Assembly (NCBI GenBank): GCA_035632095.1
Contig: DASQHM010000118.1
Location: forward strand, 1 to 42,425
Direction of reading: 5' to 3'
Length of the DNA: 42,425 nucleotides
DNA from: DASQHM01 sp035632095
Lineage (GTDB): Bacteria; Pseudomonadota; Alphaproteobacteria; Ferrovibrionales; Ferrovibrionaceae
Position numbers and translations under genes: made by a program
In this document: piece by piece, positions 8,899 through 17,053 of the stretch
Layout of the letters: every line of letters starts with the position of its first letter
Position numbering within the stretch: the first letter of the stretch is position 1
Notes under the pieces: model-generated
Seen by the model: the letters and a program-made list of their open reading frames with translations, nothing else
Databases searched by the model: none
Told to the model about the DNA's origin: nothing

Positions 8899-9066
8899 AT
8901 GGCCAAGCCTGCCACCGTGAAGATCAAGCTGGTGTCCAGCGCCGGCACTGGGTTTTTCTATGTCGCCTACAAGAACCCGCGCACGAAAACCGAGAAGCTG
9001 GTCATGAAGAAGTATGACCCGGTGGCCCGCAAGCACGTCGCCTTCAAGGAATCCAAGATCAAGTGA
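8899..9066 (+). CDS. rpmG: 50S ribosomal protein L33 (bL33)
   Basis: A small gene of 55 aa encoding the large-subunit protein bL33. The sequence begins MAKPATVKIKLVSSAGTG and contains the family core F-Y-V-A-Y-K-N-P-R and the C-terminal K-Y-D-P-V-A-R-K-H-V-x-F-K-E-S-K-I-K. The length matches alphaproteobacterial L33. The zinc-binding cysteines of the C+ form are absent, so it is the C-minus, zinc-independent version. A strong Shine-Dalgarno AAGGAG (8885-8890) is 8 bp before the ATG. The position between MFS/Nudix genes and pleD is normal for alphaproteobacteria. A hairpin terminator follows at 9114. Confidence 0.96.
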   Translation: MAKPATVKIKLVSSAGTGFFYVAYKNPRTKTEKLVMKKYDPVARKHVAFKESKIK

Positions 9067-9113
9067 TCCGGTAGGATTCCGCTCTGAGTCTCTGATCTAG
9101 CTAAATTTTATCG

Positions 9114-9139
9114 AACGCCCGGGTTATGCGCCGGGCGTT
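9114..9139. terminator. Hairpin between convergent rpmG and pleD
   Basis: A perfect 9-bp stem AACGCCCGG / CCGGGCGTT (9114-9122 with 9131-9139) with an 8-nt loop lies between the stops of rpmG and pleD. Only weak T runs flank it (TTGGCGTTTC on the plus side), so it may act for both strands or partly by blocking exonucleases. Confidence 0.65.
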
Positions 9140-9147
9140 TGGCGTTT

Positions 9148-10515
9148 CTAGGCTGCAATGTTGACCCGATTGCGCCCGTCGCGTTTTGCGGCATAGAGGG
9201 CGTCGTCCGCCCGTTTGATCAGGGCATCGGAAGTTTCGCCCGGCGCCCAATGGGCCACGCCCACCGAGCAGGTCACGGTCAGCGCAAGGTCCCCGCCCTT
9301 GGCGATGAACGGCTCCTCGGCCACATGACGGCAGAGGCGGTCCGCCACTACTTGCGCGCCGGCCAGGTCGGTTTCCGGCATGACCACGACGAATTCCTCG
9401 CCGCCGAAACGGCAGGCCATGTCGATGCCGCGCACGCTTCGGCTGATCCGCGCCGCAAACTCCTTCAACACTTCGTCGCCGACGGCATGGCCGTGACTGT
9501 CGTTGACCGCCTTGAAATGATCGATATCGAGCATCAGGACCGAAAGGCTGCGCCCATGGTGGGCCGCGCGAGCAATCAACGTGTCGATGTGGCTGGTCAT
9601 GTAGCGACGATTGTACAGACCGGTCAGGGCGTCGGTGACGGCCATCGCCATGGAGCGATGGAAGTTGGCGCGCAGGCGATCCTGATAGCGCTTGCGGCGG
9701 ACCTGGGTGCGGCACCGCGCCACCAATTCGTTGCGATCGATCGGGCGCAATAGATAGTCGTTGACGCCGAGCTCCAGTCCCTTGGCCAGGCGCTTGCGCT
9801 CGCTCTCTTCCACGAGGATGAGGATCGGCACCTGCCGGGTTTCCTCGAACGTGCGGAGTTGCGAACAAAGACGCAGGCCATCCGTTTCCGCCAGCATCGT
9901 GCTGACGATGATCAGGTCGTAGTCGCCGCCGCGCGCCAGCACGGCGACTTCCGCCGGGTCGTGACCGACCTGCACCATGAATTGCGGTCCCAGCGCGCGC
10001 ACGATCTTGTCCGCGTCGGCGCCGGCGTTCTCGGCCACCAGGATGCGTCCGTCGCGAATGTCCTGTCCGGTCTCGGCCGCCGCAGCCTCCGTCACGCCGA
10101 GCGTATGCGACGTCTCTTCGCGCAGCCGTAGCTCGTCCGTCATCATCTTCAAGCGGATGAGCGAGCGCACGCGGGCGAATAGAGCAAGGTCGTCAACCGG
10201 TTTGGTGAGGAAATCGTCGGCGCCCGCTTCGAGGCCGTGGACGCGGTCCGTCGGCTCGCTGAGCGCCGTGACCATGATCACCGGGATATGCGCCGATTTC
10301 GGATCGGCCTTGAGCCGTCGGCAGACTTCGAAGCCGTCCATGCCGGGCATCATCACGTCGAGCAGGATCAGGTCCGGGTTGTCCTTCTGGACCTTGTCCA
10401 GCGCCTCGAACCCGTCGTGCGCAGTGATGACGTCGAAATACTCGGCCGTAAGTTTGGCCTCGAGCAGCTTGACGTTCGGCAGGATGTCGTCGACGACCAG
10501 AATTCGGGCCGACAT
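9148..10515 (-). CDS. pleD: PleD-type diguanylate cyclase response regulator (REC-REC-GGDEF)
   Basis: 455 aa. In Caulobacter PleD makes c-di-GMP at the stalked pole and drives the swarmer-to-stalked transition. Receiver 1 (about 1-120) has the phosphoacceptor Asp53 in L-L-D-V-M-M-P. Receiver 2 (about 150-275) has Ser where the Asp should be (I-I-V-S-T-M), so it is a pseudo-receiver used for dimerisation, as in the known PleD. The GGDEF domain has an intact active site G-G-E-E-F at 371-375. The inhibitory I-site R-G-I-D is at 362-365, exactly five residues upstream, predicting product feedback inhibition. The gene starts 6 bp after the divK stop, forming a divK-pleD operon. Confidence 0.96.
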   Translation of the reverse strand: MSARILVVDDILPNVKLLEAKLTAEYFDVITAHDGFEALDKVQKDNPDLILLDVMMPGMDGFEVCRRLKADPKSAHIPVIMVTALSEPTDRVHGLEAGADDFLTKPVDDLALFARVRSLIRLKMMTDELRLREETSHTLGVTEAAAAETGQDIRDGRILVAENAGADADKIVRALGPQFMVQVGHDPAEVAVLARGGDYDLIIVSTMLAETDGLRLCSQLRTFEETRQVPILILVEESERKRLAKGLELGVNDYLLRPIDRNELVARCRTQVRRKRYQDRLRANFHRSMAMAVTDALTGLYNRRYMTSHIDTLIARAAHHGRSLSVLMLDIDHFKAVNDSHGHAVGDEVLKEFAARISRSVRGIDMACRFGGEEFVVVMPETDLAGAQVVADRLCRHVAEEPFIAKGGDLALTVTCSVGVAHWAPGETSDALIKRADDALYAAKRDGRNRVNIAA

Positions 10516-10521
10516 GGGTAC

Positions 10522-10887
10522 TCAGTCGAGGAAGCGCCGAACCGTCTCGATGAATTTTCCGACCGAGATTGGCTTGGCGATGTAGGCCTCGCAACCGCCC
10601 TCCCGCATCTTTTCTTCATCGCCCTTCATGGCGAAGGCGGTTACGGCGACCACAGGAATGGAACGCAACGTCTCGTCTTCCTTGATCCACTTGGTGACTT
10701 CGAGGCCCGATACCTCCGGCAATTGAATGTCCATCAGAATAAGGTCGGGACGATGCTGCCGCGCCAACGCGAGCGCTTCCATGCCGTCTTTGGTTTGCAG
10801 GGTTTGATAGCCGTGAGCGTCGAGCAGATCATGAAACAGCTTCATGTTCAGCTCATTGTCTTCAACGATGAGTACGGTCTTGCTCAT
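10522..10887 (-). CDS. divK: DivK single-domain response regulator
   Basis: 121 aa and a bare receiver domain. In alphaproteobacteria DivK is phosphorylated by DivJ, dephosphorylated by PleC and, through DivL and CckA, lowers CtrA activity. Asp9-Asp10-type acidic residues (V-E-D-N), phosphoacceptor Asp53 (L-M-D-I-Q-L-P) and the conserved Lys near the C-terminus (I-A-K-P-I) are all present. The open frame extends 57 codons further upstream, but the homologous N-terminus is MSKTVLIVEDNELNMK, which sets the start at 10887. The next gene downstream is pleD. The 237-bp upstream region is shared with the divergent DUF3572 gene and contains a CtrA-like box. Confidence 0.96.
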   Translation of the reverse strand: MSKTVLIVEDNELNMKLFHDLLDAHGYQTLQTKDGMEALALARQHRPDLILMDIQLPEVSGLEVTKWIKEDETLRSIPVVAVTAFAMKGDEEKMREGGCEAYIAKPISVGKFIETVRRFLD

Positions 10888-11051
10888 GCGCTGGCTTTCT
10901 GCTGCGGCACTCGGCATTACGTGCAACTTCCCCCGGAAAGCGCCCCTGTCATTTACGCAGCGCCAGTGGACCCTTACTAGCACCACGAGCGCCCCCGGCC
11001 AATAGGCGATGGCAATTCGCCTTGTCTTGTCTCTAATTTCACACCGCAGCC

Positions 11052-11086
11052 TTAACAATTAGTTACCCGCATAACGAGTGTATATT
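11052..11086 (+). promoter_or_regulatory. Candidate CtrA box and -10 element upstream of the DUF3572 gene
   Basis: TTAA at 11052-11055, seven bases, then TTAC at 11063-11066 differs at one base from the CtrA consensus TTAA-N7-TTAA. A TATATT (11081-11086) lies downstream, so the box would be centred near -34 of a start at about 11093, where CtrA activates promoters. It is in the divK/DUF3572 divergent region and could also act on divK. This is prediction only. Confidence 0.4.
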
Positions 11087-11124
11087 TCCGCCGGTGGAAC
11101 CGTGACTTAAGCTACAGTTGTGTC

Positions 11125-11412
11125 ATGCCGCGACATACGCCGATCACTCGCGATACCGCCGAAACCTTGGCACTGCGCGCGCTTGCGCATATAGCCTCGG
11201 ACGAGCGCACATTGCAGAGGTTGCTCGCTCTGACCGGTATGAGAGCGGAGGATGTGCGCGCGCGTGCATCCGACCCTGCGTTTCTCGCTGGCGTTTTGGA
11301 TTTTCTGCTCGGCAACGAGGCCGACCTGTTGTCGTTTTGCCAGGCCATAGATGTAGAACCGACCCTGCCCGCACGCGCGCGGCGCTTGCTGCCGGGCAAA
11401 ATGGGCGAGTAG
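11125..11412 (+). CDS. DUF3572 family protein
   Basis: 95 aa and largely helical by composition. It matches the DUF3572 family of small alphaproteobacterial proteins in length and in the core L-A-L-R-A-L-A-H-I-A...L-x-x-L-L-A-L-T-G. It also has the typical D-P-A-F-L-A-G-V-L-D-F-L-L-G-N-E stretch. The function of the family is unknown. It is regularly found divergent from divK, as here. There are no signal peptide, membrane segment or cysteine motifs. The stop is 8 bp before the GTG of the HAD gene, so the two are probably cotranscribed, possibly from the CtrA-like promoter upstream. Confidence 0.85.
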   Translation: MPRHTPITRDTAETLALRALAHIASDERTLQRLLALTGMRAEDVRARASDPAFLAGVLDFLLGNEADLLSFCQAIDVEPTLPARARRLLPGKMGE

Positions 11413-11420
11413 ACGCGAAC

Positions 11421-12092
11421 GTGGCCGAGGAACTTCATCCCGATGTGGCGTCCCAAATCGACGCGCTCGATCTCGTCAAGGGCCGGCCTCTCATCGTCAG
11501 CGACGCGGACGAGGTGTTGTTCGCCTTCATGGCCGGCTTCGAGCGCCACCTCGAGGCCAGCGATCTCTATTTTCACTGGGGCTCGTACGCACTCACCGGC
11601 AACGTCCGCCGACGCCACGATGACGAGCCGTTGAGCGGCGAGGCCGTGCGCGAGGTGCTGGCGAGGTTCTTCGCTTCGGAAACGGAAAGCCTCGATCCCG
11701 TTCCCGGCGCAGCCGATGCGCTCAAGGCGCTGTCCGCGCGCGCGCAGATCGTCGTGCTATCGAACGTGCCGCTCGATCAGCGCGATGCGCGCCGCCGCGC
11801 CTTGGCGCGCCACGGCATGGACTATCCGCTGATCGCCAATATCGGCGGCAAGGGCGAAGCCGTGAGGGCCCTGGAGGCTCGGGTCGAGGCGCCGGTGGTC
11901 TTCCTCGACGACATCCCGCGGCAACACACGTCCGTGCGAGGATCGGCCGCTGCGACGCTATGCGTGCACCTCGTCGCCGATCCGCGCCTGGCGAAGCTTC
12001 TCGGGCAGGCGGACGACAGCGACCATCGCGTCGACAACTGGCCGGACGCGCGCGCGTGGATCGAGGCGGCTCTCGACCGGCTCGGCTACTAG
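11421..12092 (+). CDS. HAD-superfamily hydrolase
   Basis: 223 aa from GTG 11421. HAD motif I is S-D-A-D-E-V (nucleophile Asp28, acid/base Asp30). Motif II is the Ser of V-L-S-N-V, motif III the Lys in G-G-K-G-E, and motif IV the D-D pair in F-L-D-D-I-P, so the protein should be an active phosphatase. The cap region lies between motifs I and II (residues 35-100). The substrate cannot be inferred. The open frame runs upstream through the DUF3572 gene, but homology-like sequence begins at the GTG, 8 bp after that gene's stop. It shares the palindromic tetranucleotide CTAG (12089-12092) with the convergent hydrolase gene, so both stop codons are read from the same four bases. Confidence 0.85.
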   Translation: MAEELHPDVASQIDALDLVKGRPLIVSDADEVLFAFMAGFERHLEASDLYFHWGSYALTGNVRRRHDDEPLSGEAVREVLARFFASETESLDPVPGAADALKALSARAQIVVLSNVPLDQRDARRRALARHGMDYPLIANIGGKGEAVRALEARVEAPVVFLDDIPRQHTSVRGSAAATLCVHLVADPRLAKLLGQADDSDHRVDNWPDARAWIEAALDRLGY

Positions 12093-12991
12093 CCCCTTTT
12101 GCGCCGCTTCGCCTGCGGCAAACCGAAGCTCGAGCCGGCCAGCGAGCGCGGATCGCGCAGCGGCCAACGGCCCTGCTCCGCCGCCGCCAGAAAGCGCTCC
12201 ATCTCCGCATTGAAGGCGTCGGGCTCTTCCAGATTGATTGCGTGACCGGTGTTCGGCGCGATCCATAGCCCGGCCCGCGGCAGCGTCCGCTTCAAATACA
12301 GATTGGCTTCTAGGCACGGCTCGTCCTCGTCGCCGATCGCCAGCAGAACCGGCAGCGTCAGCTTGCGGAGCTTGCGCTCCATGTCGTAGAGCGACGGCCT
12401 TCTCGCCTGATATCCGCGCAAGGTCATGGCCGATCCGATAGCCGAATGCTCCGCAAGATGCTTGCGGAATTCCTCCCAGCCGCGGCGATCCTTGTTCTGC
12501 AACTGCACGCGGGTCGGCCCCACCGCCATGCGGGCCGCGCCCTTCGCCATGCCGTCGCGCTCCAAACCCGCCGCAGCGAGCGTCGAATCGCGCTGGAACT
12601 GCCGCCGCAGCGACGGCGGCGCGCCGGAGCCGGCGCCGGCAACCAGCAGCGATGCCGCCTTGCGCTCATGCCGCAGGCCGAAGTGCAGCGCCGCGAAACC
12701 ACCCATGCTCAAGCCGACCACGTGGGCCTTGGCGATGCCGAGGTGCTTCATCACATGCGCTGCATCGTCTGCGGCATGGGCCTGGCTGTAAGCGCCGAGA
12801 GCGCGCGGCACGTCCGACGGCGGATATCCGCGCGCATTGAACGTCACGCAACGGTAGCGGCGGGAGAAGTGGCGGACCTGCGGTTCCCAGCTCCGGCAGT
12901 CGCCGGCGAATTCGTGGACGAAGATTATGGGAAAGCCGCGGCCGGTGGTTTCGTAGTAGAGCTTGACGCGGCCCGCCTGCGCGAACGGCAT
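12089..12991 (-). CDS. Alpha/beta-fold hydrolase
   Basis: 300 aa. The nucleophile elbow is G-L-S-M-G-G (Ser95). An oxyanion-hole region V-H-E-F lies near residue 25. A late Asp (G-D-E-D-E-P) and the catalytic His in N-T-G-H-A-I-N-L-E-E-P complete the triad. The layout resembles the esterase/haloperoxidase-like branch of the superfamily, and the substrate is unknown. The first residues (MPFAQAGRVKLYYETTG) match the usual start of this branch, so the ATG at 12991 is used even though the frame stays open upstream into ppk2. The protein ends with a basic tail, K-R-R-K-R-G. The ppk2 gene lies 29 bp upstream on the same strand. Confidence 0.9.
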   Translation of the reverse strand: MPFAQAGRVKLYYETTGRGFPIIFVHEFAGDCRSWEPQVRHFSRRYRCVTFNARGYPPSDVPRALGAYSQAHAADDAAHVMKHLGIAKAHVVGLSMGGFAALHFGLRHERKAASLLVAGAGSGAPPSLRRQFQRDSTLAAAGLERDGMAKGAARMAVGPTRVQLQNKDRRGWEEFRKHLAEHSAIGSAMTLRGYQARRPSLYDMERKLRKLTLPVLLAIGDEDEPCLEANLYLKRTLPRAGLWIAPNTGHAINLEEPDAFNAEMERFLAAAEQGRWPLRDPRSLAGSSFGLPQAKRRKRG

Positions 12992-13020
12992 GGTATCCCC
13001 CCAATCTCGTTGTCCGGCCC

Positions 13021-13929
13021 TCAATATATATCGGGCACGAAGCGCTGGCTCGATTTCTTCGGACGCTTGTAGCCTTCGTCGTGCTGACGCGGCGGCAGAG
13101 GATACTTGATCGGCACCATGTCGCGATAAGGAATCTGCTGCAAGAGATGCCGGATGCAATTCAGGCGCGCGCGCTTTTTGCTGTCGGCGTCGACCACGAA
13201 CCACGGGCTTTGATCGCGGTCGGTATGCTTGAACATCTCGTCCTTGGCCTTGGAGTATTCCACCCAACGCCCGCGCGCCTCGAGATCCATCGGGCTCAGC
13301 TTCCAGCGCTTGAACGGGTTCTGCATGCGCCCAAGGAAACGCTGTTCCTGTTCCGCGTCGCTGACCGAGAACCAGTATTTGATCAGATGGACGCCGGCGC
13401 GGATCAGCATGTCTTCGAACGGCGGGCAGCTTTCGAGAAACTCGCGGTATTCCTCGTCGGTGCAAAAGCCCATCACGCGCTCGACGCCGGCGCGGTTGTA
13501 CCAGCTTCTATCGAAAAGCACGATTTCGCCGCGCGCCGGAAGCTCGGACACGTAGCGCTGAAAGTACCATTGTCCCTTTTCGCGCTCCGTCGGCACGCCG
13601 AGCGCCACAATGCGGCAGATGCGCGGATTGAGCGGCTGCGCAATGCGCTTGATGACGCCGCCCTTGCCGGCGGCGTCACGTCCCTCGAACAGCACCGCTA
13701 TCTTAAGCCCGCGGAAGCGCACCCACTCCTGCAGCTTGATGAGCTCGAATTGGAGGTGGGCCAGTTCCTCGACGTAATCGTATTTCTTTGGAGGCTTGCG
13801 GAGCTTCGGCCGGCCGGTGACGCGCCACGCCTGCTCGATTTCCAGGCTCTCCGTGGCGGTGCTCAGCACTTCCTTCTTGGGCGCATCCGGTTTCGAGCGT
13901 TTGTGCTTCGACTTGTCCCGCTTTGCCAT
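13021..13929 (-). CDS. ppk2: Polyphosphate kinase 2 family protein (class I)
   Basis: 302 aa. PPK2 enzymes transfer phosphate between inorganic polyphosphate and nucleotides; class I members mainly phosphorylate ADP or GDP. The Walker A motif is E-G-R-D-A-A-G-K-G-G (82-91). The Walker B region is F-D-R-S-W-Y-N-R-A-G-V-E (139-150). A lid segment R-M-Q-N-P-F-K-R-W-K follows near residue 205. A Lys-rich N-terminal extension (residues 1-20) is typical. A strong GAGGGAGG Shine-Dalgarno (13937-13944) sets the ATG at 13929 rather than the ATG 72 bp upstream. It heads a likely two-gene operon with the alpha/beta hydrolase and is divergent from the ROK kinase, 130 bp away. Confidence 0.94.
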   Translation of the reverse strand: MAKRDKSKHKRSKPDAPKKEVLSTATESLEIEQAWRVTGRPKLRKPPKKYDYVEELAHLQFELIKLQEWVRFRGLKIAVLFEGRDAAGKGGVIKRIAQPLNPRICRIVALGVPTEREKGQWYFQRYVSELPARGEIVLFDRSWYNRAGVERVMGFCTDEEYREFLESCPPFEDMLIRAGVHLIKYWFSVSDAEQEQRFLGRMQNPFKRWKLSPMDLEARGRWVEYSKAKDEMFKHTDRDQSPWFVVDADSKKRARLNCIRHLLQQIPYRDMVPIKYPLPPRQHDEGYKRPKKSSQRFVPDIY

Positions 13930-14059
13930 CGTCCGCCCTCCCTCGATCCGGCGCCGGCGCACCGCGCCGGGTGCGGCACGCCATGACATGCCGATTATCA
14001 TCCGCCAACGCTGGCGGCAAGAACCGCCGGCTTGCTATCGTACGGCCGGAGCGACGGAT

Positions 14060-14971
14060 ATGCGCATCGGCATCGACCTCGGCGGCACTAAGATCGAAGC
14101 GATCGCGCTCGCGGACGATGGGCGCGAGTTGGCCCGGCGGCGCATCCCCACGCCCGTCGGCGACTATGCGGCGACCTTGGCTGCGATCGTTTCCCTGGTG
14201 GGAACCGTCGAGCGCGAACTCGGCCAACGGGGGTCGATCGGCATCGGAATTCCGGGCGCCATTTCACCCGCTACCGGCTTGGTCAAGAATGCCAATTCCA
14301 CGTGCCTCATCGGCCAACCGCTGGAACGGCACATAACGCAAGCGCTCGGCCGCTCCGTGCGCATCGCGAACGATGCCAATTGTCTCGCCCTTTCCGAATC
14401 CGCCGACGGCGCCGGCGCGGGCGTCGATGTGGTGTTCGCCGTGATTATCGGGACCGGCGTCGGCGCCGGCATCGCCGTATCCGCGCGGGTGCTGACCGGC
14501 CGGAACGCCATCGCCGGCGAATGGGGCCACAACGCCATGCCCTGGCCGGAACGGGACGAGTGGCCCGGGCCGCGATGCTATTGCGGCCGTGACGGTTGCA
14601 TCGAAACGTTCCTGTCCGGTCCGGGCTTGTCCGCGGACCATCGGCGCGTCACCGGGCGGCTGCTCGCCGCGGACGAATTGGCCGGGGCCGCGGCAGCCGG
14701 CGATGCGAAGGCCGAAGCGACGCTGCAACGCTACGAAGGCCGCCTGGCCAAGGCGCTCGCAAGCGTGATCAACGTACTTGATCCGGACGTCATCATTTTG
14801 GCCGGCGGCCTCAGCAATATGGAACGGCTTTACGCCAACGTGCCGGAACTCTGGTCGAAGCACACATTTTCCGATGTCGTCGTGACCCCGTTGGTCAGGG
14901 CGCGGCACGGTGATTCTTCCGGCGTGCGCGGCGCGGCCTGGCTCTGGCCCACGGAAAGCAGCGGATCATGA
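14060..14971 (+). CDS. ROK-family sugar kinase (fructokinase/Mak-like)
   Basis: 303 aa. An N-terminal ATP-binding motif, D-L-G-G-T-K (6-11), is followed by catalytic Asp105 in N-D-A-N. The ROK zinc site consists of His157 (G-E-W-G-H) and C-x-C-G-x-x-G-C-x-E (Cys173, 175, 180). The W-P-x-x-x-E-W-P-G segment before the cysteines fits the Mak/YajF manno(fructo)kinase branch, although N-acetylglucosamine kinase cannot be excluded. The ATG at 14060 follows a weak GGAG and begins at the ROK signature, so the longer open frame upstream is not used. The stop overlaps the dinB start in an ATGA arrangement. Confidence 0.92.
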   Translation: MRIGIDLGGTKIEAIALADDGRELARRRIPTPVGDYAATLAAIVSLVGTVERELGQRGSIGIGIPGAISPATGLVKNANSTCLIGQPLERHITQALGRSVRIANDANCLALSESADGAGAGVDVVFAVIIGTGVGAGIAVSARVLTGRNAIAGEWGHNAMPWPERDEWPGPRCYCGRDGCIETFLSGPGLSADHRRVTGRLLAADELAGAAAAGDAKAEATLQRYEGRLAKALASVINVLDPDVIILAGGLSNMERLYANVPELWSKHTFSDVVVTPLVRARHGDSSGVRGAAWLWPTESSGS

Positions 14972-16230
14972 CCGGCCTCTGCCGCGACTGCTTTGCCCGG
15001 TCGGACGGCGGGGACACGCGCTGCGCCGATTGCGGCTCGCCCCGCATTCGCCGGCACGACGAGCTCTGCGAGCTTTCCATCGCTCATATCGACTGCGATG
15101 CGTTCTACGCGGCAATCGAGAAGCGCGATGACCCGAGCCTGCGCGACAAGCCGGTGATCGTCGGCGGCGGGAAACGCGGTGTCGTTTCGACAGCGTGCTA
15201 TGTGGCGCGCCTCTACGGCGTTCGTTCGGCCATGCCCATGTTCAAGGCCCTTAAGGCGTGCCCCGACGCGGTCGTCATCCGTCCCCGCATGAGCAAATAC
15301 GCCGAAGTCGGACGCCAGGTGCGCAAGCTGATGCAGGAGCTGACGCCTCTGGTCGAACCGCTGTCGCTCGACGAGGCTTTTCTCGATCTTTCCGGCACCG
15401 AGGCGCTGCACCGCATGCCGCCGGCGGAGACCTTGGCGCGGCTGGCGCTGCGCATTGAGCGGGAGATCGGCATCACGGTTTCCATCGGCCTGAGCTATTG
15501 CAAATTCCTGGCGAAGCTCGCCTCGGAGCTGGACAAGCCGCGGGGATTTGCTGTCATCGGCCGCGCCGAAGCCGTTGAATTTCTGGCGCAACGCCCCGTC
15601 GCCAGCATTTGGGGTGTCGGCAAGGCGTTGCAGGCGAAACTCGCAGACGATGGCATCACCGTAATCGGTCAGCTCCAGCATGCGGATGAAACCGAGCTCA
15701 TGGCCCGTTACGGGTCCATCGGCCTCAGGCTGGCGCGCTTCTCGCGCGGCATCGACGGGCGCCGGGTCGACCCGGACGGCGAGCCGAAAAGCATATCCGC
15801 CGAAACCACGTTCGAGAGCGACGTCCGATCCAAGGCAGGTCTCGAATCGGAGCTTTGGCCGCTCTGTGAAACGGTGTCTTACCGCCTGAAAAAATCGGCA
15901 CTTGCCGGCGGAACCTTAACCCTCAAGCTGAAGAGCGCCGATTTCAAGATTCGCACCCGCCGGACCAAGCTGATCGCTCCGACGCAGCTTGCCGATGCGC
16001 TGTTCCGGCAGGCTCGCCCCTTGCTGGCGCGCGAGGCCGACGGCACCGCCTATCGGCTCATCGGCATCGGCGCTTCGGATTTCTCCGAAGCGGCTCTCGC
16101 CGATCCGGCCGACCTGCTCGATCCCGGAGCGCGACGGCGCGCCGACGTGGAGCGCGCCATGGACAAGGTGCGTGAGAAATTCGGCCGTGACGCCATAAAC
16201 AAAGGCCGCGGGCTCGCGCCACGCCGCTAG
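14968..16230 (+). CDS. dinB: DNA polymerase IV (Y-family, error-prone)
   Basis: 420 aa, longer than the roughly 350-aa E. coli enzyme. Pol IV copies damaged templates with low fidelity. Catalytic acidic residues are Asp42 in H-I-D-C-D-A-F-Y and Asp135-Glu136 in S-L-D-E-A-F-L-D. The helix-hairpin-helix region (G-V-G-K near residue 215) and little-finger domain follow. The first 30 residues hold a Cys4 knuckle, C-x2-C-x10-C-x2-C (Cys5, 8, 19, 22), an extension found in a subset of alphaproteobacterial DinB proteins. No obvious beta-clamp peptide ends the protein. It is translationally coupled to the ROK kinase. I see no GTTC-N7-GTTC LexA box upstream of that operon, so SOS control is not evident. 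Confidence 0.94.
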   Translation: MTGLCRDCFARSDGGDTRCADCGSPRIRRHDELCELSIAHIDCDAFYAAIEKRDDPSLRDKPVIVGGGKRGVVSTACYVARLYGVRSAMPMFKALKACPDAVVIRPRMSKYAEVGRQVRKLMQELTPLVEPLSLDEAFLDLSGTEALHRMPPAETLARLALRIEREIGITVSIGLSYCKFLAKLASELDKPRGFAVIGRAEAVEFLAQRPVASIWGVGKALQAKLADDGITVIGQLQHADETELMARYGSIGLRLARFSRGIDGRRVDPDGEPKSISAETTFESDVRSKAGLESELWPLCETVSYRLKKSALAGGTLTLKLKSADFKIRTRRTKLIAPTQLADALFRQARPLLAREADGTAYRLIGIGASDFSEAALADPADLLDPGARRRADVERAMDKVREKFGRDAINKGRGLAPRR

Positions 16231-16237
16231 CGCCCGG

Positions 16238-17053
16238 TCAGCAGCCGTGCTCGGGCAGCAGATCGAGGCGGGTGAGCGTGCCCTTCATGGCATAGTCGCC
16301 GTAGTCAAGCACCAGGTCGCCGCTGACGCCGTTGGCGAAAAGCCGAAACGAGATCTGGTATTCCGGCGTCTCGGCTTTGGTGAGCAACGGGAAATAGGCG
16401 ATATGCACCGGCCAGGACCGCACGCCGGCGAGCGGCTTTAGAACGCCCTCGCTCGCGTTCACCGGCTCGAACGGCTTACCGATGTAGCCTCCGGTCTCGT
16501 AGAGGCCGTCGTCGCCCGATCCGTCGAAGACGCGGACCGGCAGCATGAGCTGCCCGGCCATGGCGCCGCGGATGAGCGTTTCGAGGTGCTCATTCGGGAA
16601 CACGGTGCGCGGCGGCAGGACCATGTGTTTGCTCTTCGGCTTGGTGAAGCGGGCGTGCCCGCCCTTCAACCCCGCGTCCGTATCGGCGCTGCCGATGTAT
16701 TCTTCCTCGGTCTCGCCGTTGATGTCGTTCTTCAAGCTGAAGCGGAAGCGCCTGCCGTCGTGGGATTCCCACGACGTGGTGGTGAAGTCGCTGATGAGGT
16801 CATTGTCCTCGTCGTTGGTCATTTCGGTGTGAATGCGCTGGTTCAGCGTGTAGCCGTCGCAGACGTTCTGAAATTCCATGACCAGCCGGCCGCGCAGGCT
16901 GACGACGGAGCCGGACGGATCGGGGCGGTCAAGCGTGAGTTCGTAGACGGCGCGATGGGAGGCGAGTTTCAGCGGCTCAATCGCCCCCGCGCCAACGGCA
17001 ACCAGGCTCCCCGCGGCCGCAAGGCCCGCGAGGACGAGAAAACGCAGCAACAT
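16238..17053 (-). CDS. eipB: EipB/DUF1849 periplasmic cell-envelope integrity protein
   Basis: 271 aa with an N-terminal signal peptide (hydrophobic run of residues 3-22, cleavage near G-A-G-A). In Brucella, EipB is a periplasmic beta-spiral protein needed for envelope integrity under stress and held by a disulfide between two conserved cysteines. Two cysteines fit that pair here: Cys65 in F-Q-N-V-C-D-G-Y and Cys271, the last residue. Other matches to the family include the S-H-R-A-V-Y near the mature N-terminus and the D-Y-G-D-Y near the C-terminus. A TGGAG about 8 nt upstream supports the ATG at 17053 rather than the one 39 bp earlier. It is convergent with dinB, with a 7-bp gap. Confidence 0.9.
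   Translation of the reverse strand: MLLRFLVLAGLAAAGSLVAVGAGAIEPLKLASHRAVYELTLDRPDPSGSVVSLRGRLVMEFQNVCDGYTLNQRIHTEMTNDEDNDLISDFTTTSWESHDGRRFRFSLKNDINGETEEEYIGSADTDAGLKGGHARFTKPKSKHMVLPPRTVFPNEHLETLIRGAMAGQLMLPVRVFDGSGDDGLYETGGYIGKPFEPVNASEGVLKPLAGVRSWPVHIAYFPLLTKAETPEYQISFRLFANGVSGDLVLDYGDYAMKGTLTRLDLLPEHGC

Noticed and set aside
13930..14059. Search for an alphaproteobacterial LexA (SOS) box upstream of the ROK-dinB operon
   Set aside because: No GTTC-N7-GTTC is present; the GAAC near 14021 has no partner at the right spacing.
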